The notes under the pieces were generated by a model, which was given only the letters and a program-made list of their open reading frames with translations, was not told the origin of the DNA and did not search any database. Positions 42,344-51,523 of a stretch of 51,523 nt of DNA are shown in pieces; position 1 is the first letter of the stretch, and each line of letters begins with the position of its first letter. This stretch comes from Promethearchaeia archaeon (GTDB lineage: Archaea > Asgardarchaeota > Lokiarchaeia > Sigyniarchaeales > SOKP01). A program made the position numbers and the translations under genes. The stretch lies in the NCBI GenBank assembly GCA_029856105.1, contig JAHQWH010000034.1:1-51523 (forward strand), read 5' to 3'.

Positions 42344-43351
42344 TTATCCAAAAGATTCTTCTAATCCTTTTATTAAATAAGTGAGCATTTCATTTATCGG
42401 AACTTTTACACCTACTTCCTTTGCTAAACTTACAATTCTACCATTAAGAAAGTCAATTTCTGTGAGATTTCCTTTTAATATATCTTGTAACATTGAATTT
42501 TTGTTATTGTATGTTTTTTCGGCAACAGAATACATTAACTTGACAGAATCCCTATCTAAAAGTTCGATGCATTTTAACTTAGCTACTTCTAAAGCCTCTT
42601 TAACCGCTGTACTCATTAATTGTTTCAATTTTTCATTCTCTAAAAGTTTTCCATTATTTAAACGAGTTAACGCCCCTAATGCGTTAATTCCAATGTTTAC
42701 AAATGCTTTTTCCCAAGTATGCTTAATAATATCGTCAACAATTTCAGTTTCTAAACCTCCCGCGTCTAGACGATTTTTTAACACGTTTAATTTTATAAGA
42801 GCGCTCTTATAACGACTATGATTTTGTTTTTGGGGTTTTAAATAGGCAAACCCCATTTTTGTAAATCCTACGCCTGTATGATACACGAAACCATTTTCTT
42901 TCACTAATGCCCCATGCGAAGTAATTATTCTTATAATTTTATTTCTATCGCAATATTTCTTCACTAATTCCTCGTTACCGATGCCATTCTGTAGAATTAT
43001 TAACCAATTACTCGAATTAATCAATTCTTTATATTGAATCATCGCTCTCTCGCTATCGTATGTTTTAGTCGTTAAAAACAAATAGTCTAATTTGTATTTT
43101 TTGTCATTTATTGATATTTTAGTAAAATCTTCAACATTCTCGAAAGCTTTAATATTAGTTAGCGTTATATTACCGTTATCTCTGTATATCTTTATTCCAT
43201 GCTTATTTATTACCTTAGCATGACCCCTTCTACAAAAAAAAGAGATTTCTAATGGGGCAGTCTCAGTATGAACAGAAGCAAGACATCCTCCGAATAAACT
43301 ACCAATAGATCCTGAACCTATAAAACCAATTCTTAATAAGTTGTGATTCAA
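42344..43351 (-). CDS. panE: 2-dehydropantoate 2-reductase
   Basis: The 335-residue protein reduces ketopantoate to pantoate with NADPH. The Rossmann loop is IGFIGSGSIGSLFGGCLA at about 7-24, and the substrate-side segments LLILQNGIGNEELV and KHTWEKAFVNIGINALGAL (containing the conserved Lys and Asn) follow. C-terminal LTEIDFLNGRIVSLAKEVGVKVPINE is the family ending. Next steps of the route are PoK and the phosphopantoate ligase in this window, in different operons. Confidence 0.9.
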   Translation of the reverse strand: MNHNLLRIGFIGSGSIGSLFGGCLASVHTETAPLEISFFCRRGHAKVINKHGIKIYRDNGNITLTNIKAFENVEDFTKISINDKKYKLDYLFLTTKTYDSERAMIQYKELINSSNWLIILQNGIGNEELVKKYCDRNKIIRIITSHGALVKENGFVYHTGVGFTKMGFAYLKPQKQNHSRYKSALIKLNVLKNRLDAGGLETEIVDDIIKHTWEKAFVNIGINALGALTRLNNGKLLENEKLKQLMSTAVKEALEVAKLKCIELLDRDSVKLMYSVAEKTYNNKNSMLQDILKGNLTEIDFLNGRIVSLAKEVGVKVPINEMLTYLIKGLEESFG

Positions 43352-43414
43352 ATCTTAATCAACCTCTTTTAGCAACAGAATCTACTATGCTTACTCACAA
43401 GTTAAATTTGTGTT

Positions 43415-44284
43415 TTAATTTAAAAATTTATCTAAACCTGTTTGACCTCTTGAATAAGTACCAGATTTTTTCTTTATATCTAATATTCTAACTTGTTTAG
43501 GTTCTTTTCTGGGATTTAGATTTAATTCTCGCATCATCATTAAAGAATTTTTAGTAGCATATCCCGAAAAATGATTGTTAAAATATATCCCCACTCTATC
43601 AACTTTTTGAGCTACATCTCTTATTGAAATCGCCCATTTTTTAATCTCCTCTTCTTTGAAACAGTAATTAAACCAAATTTTTTGCCCGTAACCATGAAAC
43701 CTAATATAGGCAAATTTTGGATTTGTAACGTCCATTCTAGGAGGCAATAATGGCTCAATAACGGCACAATATGTAAGCGAATTTCTTTTTAAATACTTAA
43801 AAACATCGTCATCCATCCAAGATTCGTGCCTAAATTCTACAATCAAATTATAACCTTCTTGTTCTGGATTACCCGGCCAATTTTGAATAAAATCTTTTAA
43901 GTTATCGTAATGCTCCTCTTTATTAAAGGAAGGAGGTAATTGTATTAAAAACCCTAATAACTTTTTGGATTCTATTAAAGGGCTCATCGCTTCTAAAAAA
44001 TAATCCAAATCGTTTAAACATAAACTAATATCTAACTTATGTTCATGAGTAATCTTTCTGTGAAGTTTCGCAGTAAACAAGAAATTTGAGGGGGTCTTGT
44101 CTCTCCAGCGGGTTACGATAAATTTCGAAGGAACATTGTAAAAAGTAGTATTTATTTCGTTTGTGTAGAATATTTCCGAATAATATGAAAGATAATCCTC
44201 CTTTTTCAAACTCTTAGGATAAAATGGCCCTACCCACTCATCATACCCCCATCCCGAAGTTCCTACCAAAATCTTCTTTTCCAT
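43415..44284 (-). CDS. DUF72 family protein
   Basis: The 289-residue protein belongs to DUF72, a TIM-barrel family of unknown function. Hallmarks are VGTSGWGYDEWVGPFYP at about 7-23, YYSEIFYTNEINTTFYNVPS, FLFTAKLHRKITH, VEFRHESWMDD and RFHGYGQKIWFNY. No partner is evident. It is the last gene before the long spacer upstream of 23S rRNA. Confidence 0.9.
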   Translation of the reverse strand: MEKKILVGTSGWGYDEWVGPFYPKSLKKEDYLSYYSEIFYTNEINTTFYNVPSKFIVTRWRDKTPSNFLFTAKLHRKITHEHKLDISLCLNDLDYFLEAMSPLIESKKLLGFLIQLPPSFNKEEHYDNLKDFIQNWPGNPEQEGYNLIVEFRHESWMDDDVFKYLKRNSLTYCAVIEPLLPPRMDVTNPKFAYIRFHGYGQKIWFNYCFKEEEIKKWAISIRDVAQKVDRVGIYFNNHFSGYATKNSLMMMRELNLNPRKEPKQVRILDIKKKSGTYSRGQTGLDKFLN

Positions 44285-44631
44285 TATTTAATCTGATACT
44301 TAGATTTTTAAGATATTTTAAGTAAACCTTTTAATATTGCTCCCTTCTTTTAAAAGAGCCCTTAACTGAATTTTTAATTTCTTAATTCATTTTTGATTAT
44401 TATTTTTTTTATTCTTTTTATGATTTTTCCAATATAACTATCGTTAAAAAAATTATTAAACTTCTGCTTATTAATCCTTTATGATCTTATTATTAGTCAA
44501 ATGAAAGACCGCTCCTTCCTTTTAAAGTTTATGAATTGCTACCATAAAATTTTTAATCAAGAAATTACTCTAATATTTCGTCGATGGATTTTTAATTTGT
44601 GATCTAAATTTATCCCTATTAACATCGTCGC
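44285..44631. other. AT-rich spacer upstream of the structured RNA region
   Basis: This stretch of about 350 bases between the DUF72 start and the structured element is AT-rich, with several T runs. I see no open frame, tRNA or repeat in it. It presumably holds the DUF72 promoter on the minus strand and possibly one for the RNA on the plus strand. Confidence 0.5.
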
Positions 44632-44798
44632 GTTATTGGCTGAGAAAAATATCTCATCGTTAATCGATGAAATACCATCAATAACAGGTACCGGCCTCAT
44701 GGAAGTTTATCAGAAGTGACTTCGGTCAAAATGCCTGATGCTACAGGAAATGAGTGCCTAAAGCGACCAATTCCTCGGTTGTTTAAGGGTTCCGGACC
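44632..44798 (+). ncRNA. candidate structured RNA of unknown class
   Basis: The segment folds into a series of strong helices. GTTATTG (44632-44638) pairs with CAATAAC (44679-44685), enclosing two small hairpins (GAGA/TCTC, CATCG/CGATG). Directly next to it GGTaCCGG (44687-44694) pairs with CCGGACC (44792-44798) around a multi-branched domain: CTCAT/ATGAG, ATCAG/CTGAT, TGAC-TTCG-GTCA with a UUCG loop, and CGACC/GGTTG. GC content is clearly higher than flanks. It does not match tRNA, 5S, RNase P or SRP cores that I know. The direction is taken from the UUCG loop and from the 23S gene downstream; it could be part of a leader. Confidence 0.55.
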
Positions 44799-44814
44799 AA
44801 GCACGAACACAAAG

Positions 44815-44866
44815 CGAACAAAAACTAACAGAAACGAACAAAAACTAACAGAAACGAACAAAAACG
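44815..44866. repeat. 20-bp tandem repeat, 2.6 copies
   Basis: The unit CGAACAAAAACTAACAGAAA occurs at 44815-44834 and 44835-44854, followed by a partial copy to 44866. The flanks AGCACG (about 44800-44805) and CGTGCT (about 44872-44877) are complementary and would bring the repeat into a loop directly 3' to the candidate RNA. Confidence 0.85.
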
Positions 44867-44948
44867 AAAAGCGTGCTCATAAGAACATACTCCCCATAGA
44901 TATAATATAGAATATTTTCGTCTCAAAAAAATTTAAAATTTCAATTTT

Positions 44949-44962
44949 CAAATATTTATAGT
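44949..44962 (+). promoter_or_regulatory. candidate TATA box of the 23S rRNA gene
   Basis: CAAATATTTATAGT lies about 55-65 bases before the mature 23S 5' end. A start near 44985 would leave about 30 bases for a processing stem. Since 16S is 45 kb away and genes between run in both directions, 23S must have its own promoter; this is the best local candidate. Confidence 0.4.
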
Positions 44963-45013
44963 CTCTGAATACACAAGTCTTTTCACAAGCAATCTGAATC
45001 TTTCCTCAAGTAG

Positions 45014-48345
<3,332 letters not shown>

Positions 48346-48472
48346 CGAAAGAGGAGCTCAAGGTTCAGGCTTAGAGTGAATCGAATTGTGTAGAATGTTA
48401 GACGATAATTAGTTTCGAAATTGAGAGGTGAGATGAGTTAAGTATGTTATATATTGTAGAGGGGGTATGTTC

Positions 48473-48507
48473 TGGAGTTTTACACTCCAAATTTTTTCTT
48501 TTTTTTA
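48473..48507 (+). terminator. 23S rRNA terminator
   Basis: TGGAGT (48473-48478) and ACTCCA (48484-48489) form a hairpin with loop TTTAC, followed by two T-runs to about 48507. It resembles an intrinsic terminator and recurs at 50517 and 51368. Confidence 0.7.
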
Positions 48508-48510
48508 TTA

Positions 48511-48792
48511 TAATTAACAAAAGTGAAACATTTTGGAATTTTGTTTCACAATTTTTTTAATTTTTTTGAATATACAATAATAAACAAGTTATCATTCTTT
48601 CTATTTTCGCAATATATATTTGAATTTCCGATAATTTTACCATTGATTTGTGGAATGATTCTCATTATAGCGGGTAAAATGCTAAAGAGATGCTGATGTT
48701 TATTACAAATTTTATAAGAAAGTTCCCTTTTTTCAAATTAAATCGAAATTTCGTTTCGAAGTTGAGAAGTTGTGTTCCGGATTATAATTTTA
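48511..48792. other. AT-rich spacer between terminator and membrane-protein genes
   Basis: This spacer contains no frame I would call a gene. A short inverted repeat GTGAAACATTTTGGAATT / AATTTTGTTTCAC lies at about 48523-48550 and may serve as a second terminator-like hairpin with its T-run. Near 48740-48765 the phrase GAAATTTCGTTTCGAAGTTGAGAAG weakly resembles the trailer segment of the repeats (TTTCGAAATTGAGAGG), which may be another decayed copy. Confidence 0.4.
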
Positions 48793-49395
48793 TTATTTAG
48801 GATGGTCCCTTCCAAGCGTTGAATAAATTTGAAAAAGGCGTAAAAACATTACTCGCTTGGTTTTTCTCACAAATTCTTTGTTTCCGTAACGTCCTGAATC
48901 GAAAAGCAGTTCTTTGTTATTAGGGAGTATGATGATTACCCGAGCGGTTGTCACAGATGGCCTTTTATATCCTCCTCTTGTCGTATGGATACTTCCTTTA
49001 GCGAGGGTTACATTTTTCCATTCAAAGTAACCCTTTTTAGTCACTCTTCGATAATAGACTCCTGAGGGACTAATAACAACAAACCATCGTACAACAGAAA
49101 TGCAGATGATAACAACGAAAATTTCTACAAATGCAATTGCGATTGAGAACGATACCAAAATCATTATGCGATATTCTTCATCTATATCGAGGAAAAAATA
49201 CATTATTGCAGTTATCATCGGAACAAATACACAAAGGAGCCAAATTTTCTTAGTACCCTTTAAAACAAATATTTTCCCATCCAAGAACGCTTTTTCAATT
49301 TGCTCCCCTGTTGCGTATTTGCCAAATGTGTATTTTCCTTTTTTATAGCTTTTAAGAGCCTCTTTTAATTCTTCTAGAGTGTTTGGATTATCCAA
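48793..49395 (-). CDS. membrane protein with PH-like C-terminal domain, paralogue A (200 aa)
   Basis: The 200-residue protein has an N-terminal soluble part starting MDNPNTLEELKEALKSYKKGKYTFG, two closely spaced membrane helices (about 53-70 and 78-105) and a C-terminal beta-rich domain (FVVISPSGVYYRRVTKKGYFEWKNVTL, ARVIIILPNNKELLFDSG). The layout resembles bacterial PH-domain membrane proteins. It is paralogous to the next upstream gene: SYKKGKYTFG...AFLDGKIFVLKGTKKI aligns with NYKDGNYVYG...AVENGKKLVFTKAGVKI. Function unknown. It lies in the repeat zone downstream of 23S, pointing towards 23S. Confidence 0.75.
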   Translation of the reverse strand: MDNPNTLEELKEALKSYKKGKYTFGKYATGEQIEKAFLDGKIFVLKGTKKIWLLCVFVPMITAIMYFFLDIDEEYRIMILVSFSIAIAFVEIFVVIICISVVRWFVVISPSGVYYRRVTKKGYFEWKNVTLAKGSIHTTRGGYKRPSVTTARVIIILPNNKELLFDSGRYGNKEFVRKTKRVMFLRLFQIYSTLGRDHPK

Positions 49396-49413
49396 ATTAT
49401 TCTCCTCTTTAAT

Positions 49414-50049
49414 TCAAAAATTAGGTGGTTCAAATCTTCCTAGTTTACTGTAATTATAATAACTGAAAAATGAGAAAAAGGTCATTGCATCAATTTGTTG
49501 TCCTCGAATGTTTTTAGGGAATTCTTTTGTGGTATACTCGATGTTTTCTAAAAGGTCGCCGTTTGGCATTGCAATATGGATTACCTTAATTTTTGATCTT
49601 GAAATTTCCGATGTTTCTTCAACAATGTCGATACTAATATCTTTCCACTTACAAGATTTAATATCTCCCACATTCAATTTGTAGACTATACCTTCTGCGC
49701 CAAGAACTAAAAAGTTTGGGCGAAGATGTAATAATCCTGGAATCAAAAATCTAAGACCAAGTGGAGCAAAGACATAGATTGGTAGAAGGCTGATCAAAAA
49801 GCCATATAGAGTAAAAGTGAAAAGCTCTATGCCAAAAAAGGAATAAAGACTTAGTACAACAATAAATCCTATAGAAGTGAAAATTAATCCCAATATAATT
49901 TCTATTTTCACACCTGCTTTAGTAAACACCAATTTTTTTCCATTCTCTACTGCTTTCCTAACATCATAATGTGAAGTTATGGTCCCGTATACATAATTCC
50001 CATCTTTATAATTCTGAAAACTTTCGATATAGTCGTTTAAATTTTCCAT
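49414..50049 (-). CDS. membrane protein with PH-like C-terminal domain, paralogue B (211 aa)
   Basis: The 211-residue protein shares layout with the downstream gene: soluble N-terminus (MENLNDYIESFQNYKDGNYVYGTI), paired membrane helices (about 49-70 and 74-106) and a beta-rich domain (FLVLGAEGIVYKLNVGDIKSCKWKDISI). Its stop is 18 bases before the start of paralogue A, so they form one transcript, probably from a local duplication. They lie between two copies of the 23S tail repeat. The weak match to each other suggests an old duplication. Function unknown. Confidence 0.75.
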   Translation of the reverse strand: MENLNDYIESFQNYKDGNYVYGTITSHYDVRKAVENGKKLVFTKAGVKIEIILGLIFTSIGFIVVLSLYSFFGIELFTFTLYGFLISLLPIYVFAPLGLRFLIPGLLHLRPNFLVLGAEGIVYKLNVGDIKSCKWKDISIDIVEETSEISRSKIKVIHIAMPNGDLLENIEYTTKEFPKNIRGQQIDAMTFFSFFSYYNYSKLGRFEPPNF

Positions 50050-50261
50050 TCTTATCAGATTTGACCTTTAAAAAGAAATTATAATAGCACGAAGTAAGAT
50101 TTTTTGAATAATATAAAATATGAATCTATTTATATTTTTCAGATCAATTAGCAATCTCTTTATTAAAATTCTACAACAGTTTGGTTTTTACCCTTTTTAT
50201 ATATTTCCTAAACACCTAGAAGGTTATATACTTCAATTTTTTATATTTTTAGAAAAAAATA

Positions 50262-50552
50262 CGAACCGTGGGAGCGAGACGAGCGCACCCGTAGAAGACG
50301 GGTTTGGTGAGATGGGGGGGGGGTGTACGTGCCGAGCTTTCGGGCGAGGTATTCAGCCCGCCATTCTCAACAGCGCGAGTGTGTGGCATTCGAAAGAGGA
50401 GCTCGAGGTTCAGGCTTAGAGCAAAAAGATTTGTGCGAATGGCAGACGATAGTTTGTTTCGAAATTGAGAGGTGAGATGATTTAAGTGTGTTATATATTG
50501 TAGAGGGGGTATGTTCTGGAGTTTTACACTCCACATTTTTTATTTTTTTTAT
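50262..50552 (+). repeat. 23S 3'-end/trailer/terminator repeat, copy 2 (with terminator)
   Basis: From CGAACCGTGGG at 50262 this segment repeats 48222-48510 at an offset of 2040 bases. It contains the last part of 23S (helices 99-101), with the G-run near 50315 expanded from five to about ten G, then the trailer (GGCAGACGATAGTTTGTTTCG region at 50441) and a hairpin TGGAGT/ACTCCA at 50517-50533 with a T-run to 50552. The copy lacks the rest of 23S, so it is not a functional rRNA gene. Divergence from copy 1 is low, which suggests a recent copy or gene conversion. Confidence 0.88.
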
Positions 50553-50620
50553 TATTATTAAATTATTTGTGACCATTTTATAGTTAGGTTTAGATTAAGG
50601 TATAATTTAAAACCTATAGA

Positions 50621-51232
50621 TTGAATTTTATGAAAAATTATTTACGGTTGAACGAGAAAAATATAGTTAAATATAAGAATGAAAACAACTGGCAAGGAAA
50701 CGGTATTGAGGCTCACGATCCTATTATTATAAATTCGATTAATCCTCATTATCATAGATTAAAACTAAAGAATTTGAACAGATTTATACAAATTTCGGAC
50801 CTTTCTTTAGACTACATCTATTTAACTGGTTGTAGAAATATTCAAATAAAGGAATGTAAATTTAATCAATTTAATTTGACGTCGTGTCAGCGTATTGAAG
50901 TAAGGAATAATATCCTTCCTGCCTTTGTTCTTCTTTTTAGTAGAGACAATAAGATAATAGGTAATGAAATATCTCAAGACTCTTATGATATTGTAAAAAA
51001 TTCGTTAGATGAACACCACGATGATAAAGGGCTATCTATAGTATTAGGGATAATAGTTATATGGATGCTATATAATTTCTCATATGATCTGTGGATATGG
51101 TTTTTCTATTCCCTCATAGTATTCGGAATAGTTATCTATTTTAAAATTAGAAGCAAAATTCTCATAAAAAGAGCTAATACTTTCCCAAATAATATTTTTA
51201 GGAATAACATAAAAATTCCAACAGAAATATGA
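50621..51232 (+). CDS. beta-helix-like protein with C-terminal membrane helices, 203 aa
   Basis: The 203-residue protein has an N-terminal half with short repeating strands of the right-handed beta-helix kind (IYLTGCRNIQIKECKFNQF, CQRIEVRNNI, DNKIIGNEI), resembling NosD/CASH-type repeats. Two hydrophobic helices (about 137-155 and 159-174) follow, then a basic tail. Such proteins can bind sugars or serve as membrane scaffolds. It sits between copies 2 and 3 of the repeat. ATG at 50630 (MKNYLRLNEKN) is an alternative start. Confidence 0.65.
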   Translation: MNFMKNYLRLNEKNIVKYKNENNWQGNGIEAHDPIIINSINPHYHRLKLKNLNRFIQISDLSLDYIYLTGCRNIQIKECKFNQFNLTSCQRIEVRNNILPAFVLLFSRDNKIIGNEISQDSYDIVKNSLDEHHDDKGLSIVLGIIVIWMLYNFSYDLWIWFFYSLIVFGIVIYFKIRSKILIKRANTFPNNIFRNNIKIPTEI

Positions 51233-51303
51233 TTTAAATAATTTTTTTAGTATAATTAGAAATTTTCGCGAAGAAAGGTAATAAGGTGAAATCGCGCTAG
51301 TTT

Positions 51304-51396
51304 GGCAGACGACACATGTTTCGAAAATGAGATGTGAGATGATTTAAGTATATTCGGGGGTATGTTCTGGAGTTTTACACTCCAATTTTTTATTTT
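51304..51396 (+). repeat. partial copy 3 of the trailer/terminator repeat
   Basis: From GGCAGACGAC at 51304 the distal part of the repeat recurs: TTTCGAAAATGAGATGTGAGATGATTTAAG, then GGGGGTATGTTCTGG and the hairpin TGGAGT/ACTCCA at 51368-51384 followed by T-rich sequence. The 23S-derived portion is missing. It is more diverged from copies 1 and 2 than they are from each other. Confidence 0.8.
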
Positions 51397-51467
51397 ACAA
51401 AATTTACGACTTGAACCGTTATTTTAGCAATGTTTTTATTATCTACCTTTACCTTACATACAATGTT

Positions 51468-51523
51468 ATGTTTGATGGTATGAAAGCTATTAAAGGCAGC
51501 TTTTTGATTGGGCTACTTCTTGT
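51468..51523 (+). CDS. possible start of a new gene, truncated by window end
   Basis: ATG at 51468 opens a frame MFDGMKAIKGSFLIGLLL that runs to the window end without a stop. The hydrophobic start after a basic patch looks like a membrane or signal segment. ATG at 51480 (MKAIKGSF) is an alternative. Only 18 codons are seen, so this is tentative. Confidence 0.35.
   Translation, partial: MFDGMKAIKGSFLIGLLL

Noticed and set aside
44800..44880. CRISPR-like array
   Set aside because: The repeat is contiguous without spacers and only 2.6 units long; no cas genes.
44716..44910. A 64-codon frame across the structured RNA and tandem repeat
   Set aside because: The translation is repeat-driven (TNRNEQKLTE-like) and the RNA helices explain the sequence better.

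Overview
The window reads as chromosome from an AT-rich archaeon, most likely an Asgard archaeon (Lokiarchaeia-like; the exact class cannot be fixed from this piece). The archaeal signs are the 16S and 23S rRNA ends, a group II chaperonin, TFB, RpoP, aIF1, aIF2-beta, aRF1, Nmd3, Rio1, the archaeal CoA route (pantoate kinase and 4-phosphopantoate-beta-alanine ligase) and MfnB of methanofuran synthesis. The Asgard flavour comes from a Ras-like GTPase, tandem and single roadblock-type proteins, a RING-like zinc finger protein, an RPA32-like protein with a winged-helix tail, and a 23S gene that looks longer than usual, with a large insertion near helix 98 (ES39 position).

Layout. 1-322 is the 3' end of 16S rRNA, followed by tRNA-Ala. 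690-7397 holds a small membrane protein, a YchF-type GTPase, a membrane-anchored HerA/VirD4-like ATPase, the thermosome, Tsr3 and a tandem roadblock protein. 7610-8218 is a tRNA cluster (Leu, Glu, Asn). 8348-20476 mixes a Ras-like GTPase, aIF1, a PfkB kinase, RPA, a HisA-like protein, a RING-like protein, MfnB, ProC, pantoate kinase, UMP kinase, tRNA-Leu(CAA) and an aldolase-family synthase. 20486-30432 holds roadblock-like and zinc-finger proteins, TFB, RpoP, a PAC2 protein, a PP-loop protein, a glycosyltransferase plus PLP decarboxylase pair, and FtsZ. 30460-34711 is a translation and ribosome-assembly operon (aIF2-beta, DUF424, Nmd3, Rio1, Pno1-like KH), an RPA32-like gene and the initiator tRNA. 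34858-44284 holds an S2P protease, Ncs6/TtuA, Get3, aRF1, 4-phosphopantoate-beta-alanine ligase, an N-acetyltransferase, PanE and a DUF72 protein. 44630-44870 looks like a structured RNA plus a short tandem repeat. 45014-48345 is 23S rRNA. The last 3 kb is a repeat-rich zone in which the 23S 3' end, trailer and terminator are copied downstream between small membrane-protein genes.

Main points of interest. (1) Five of the six tRNA genes carry introns, nine in all, mostly at non-canonical positions: Asn has three, Glu and Leu(CAA) two each, Ala and initiator Met one each. (2) 16S and 23S are separated by about 45 kb with many oppositely oriented genes between, so they cannot form one operon. 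(3) The 23S tail and terminator are duplicated downstream of 23S. (4) Two conserved genes, aIF1 and the DhnA-family synthase, have no ATG/GTG/TTG for their conserved N-termini; an ATT start or a homopolymer frameshift is needed. (5) A structured element with several perfect helices lies upstream of 23S. Many genes cooperate in translation: rRNA, tRNAs, initiation and termination factors, ribosome export/assembly factors (Nmd3, Rio1, Pno1, Tsr3), tRNA thiolation (Ncs6) and protein targeting (Get3).
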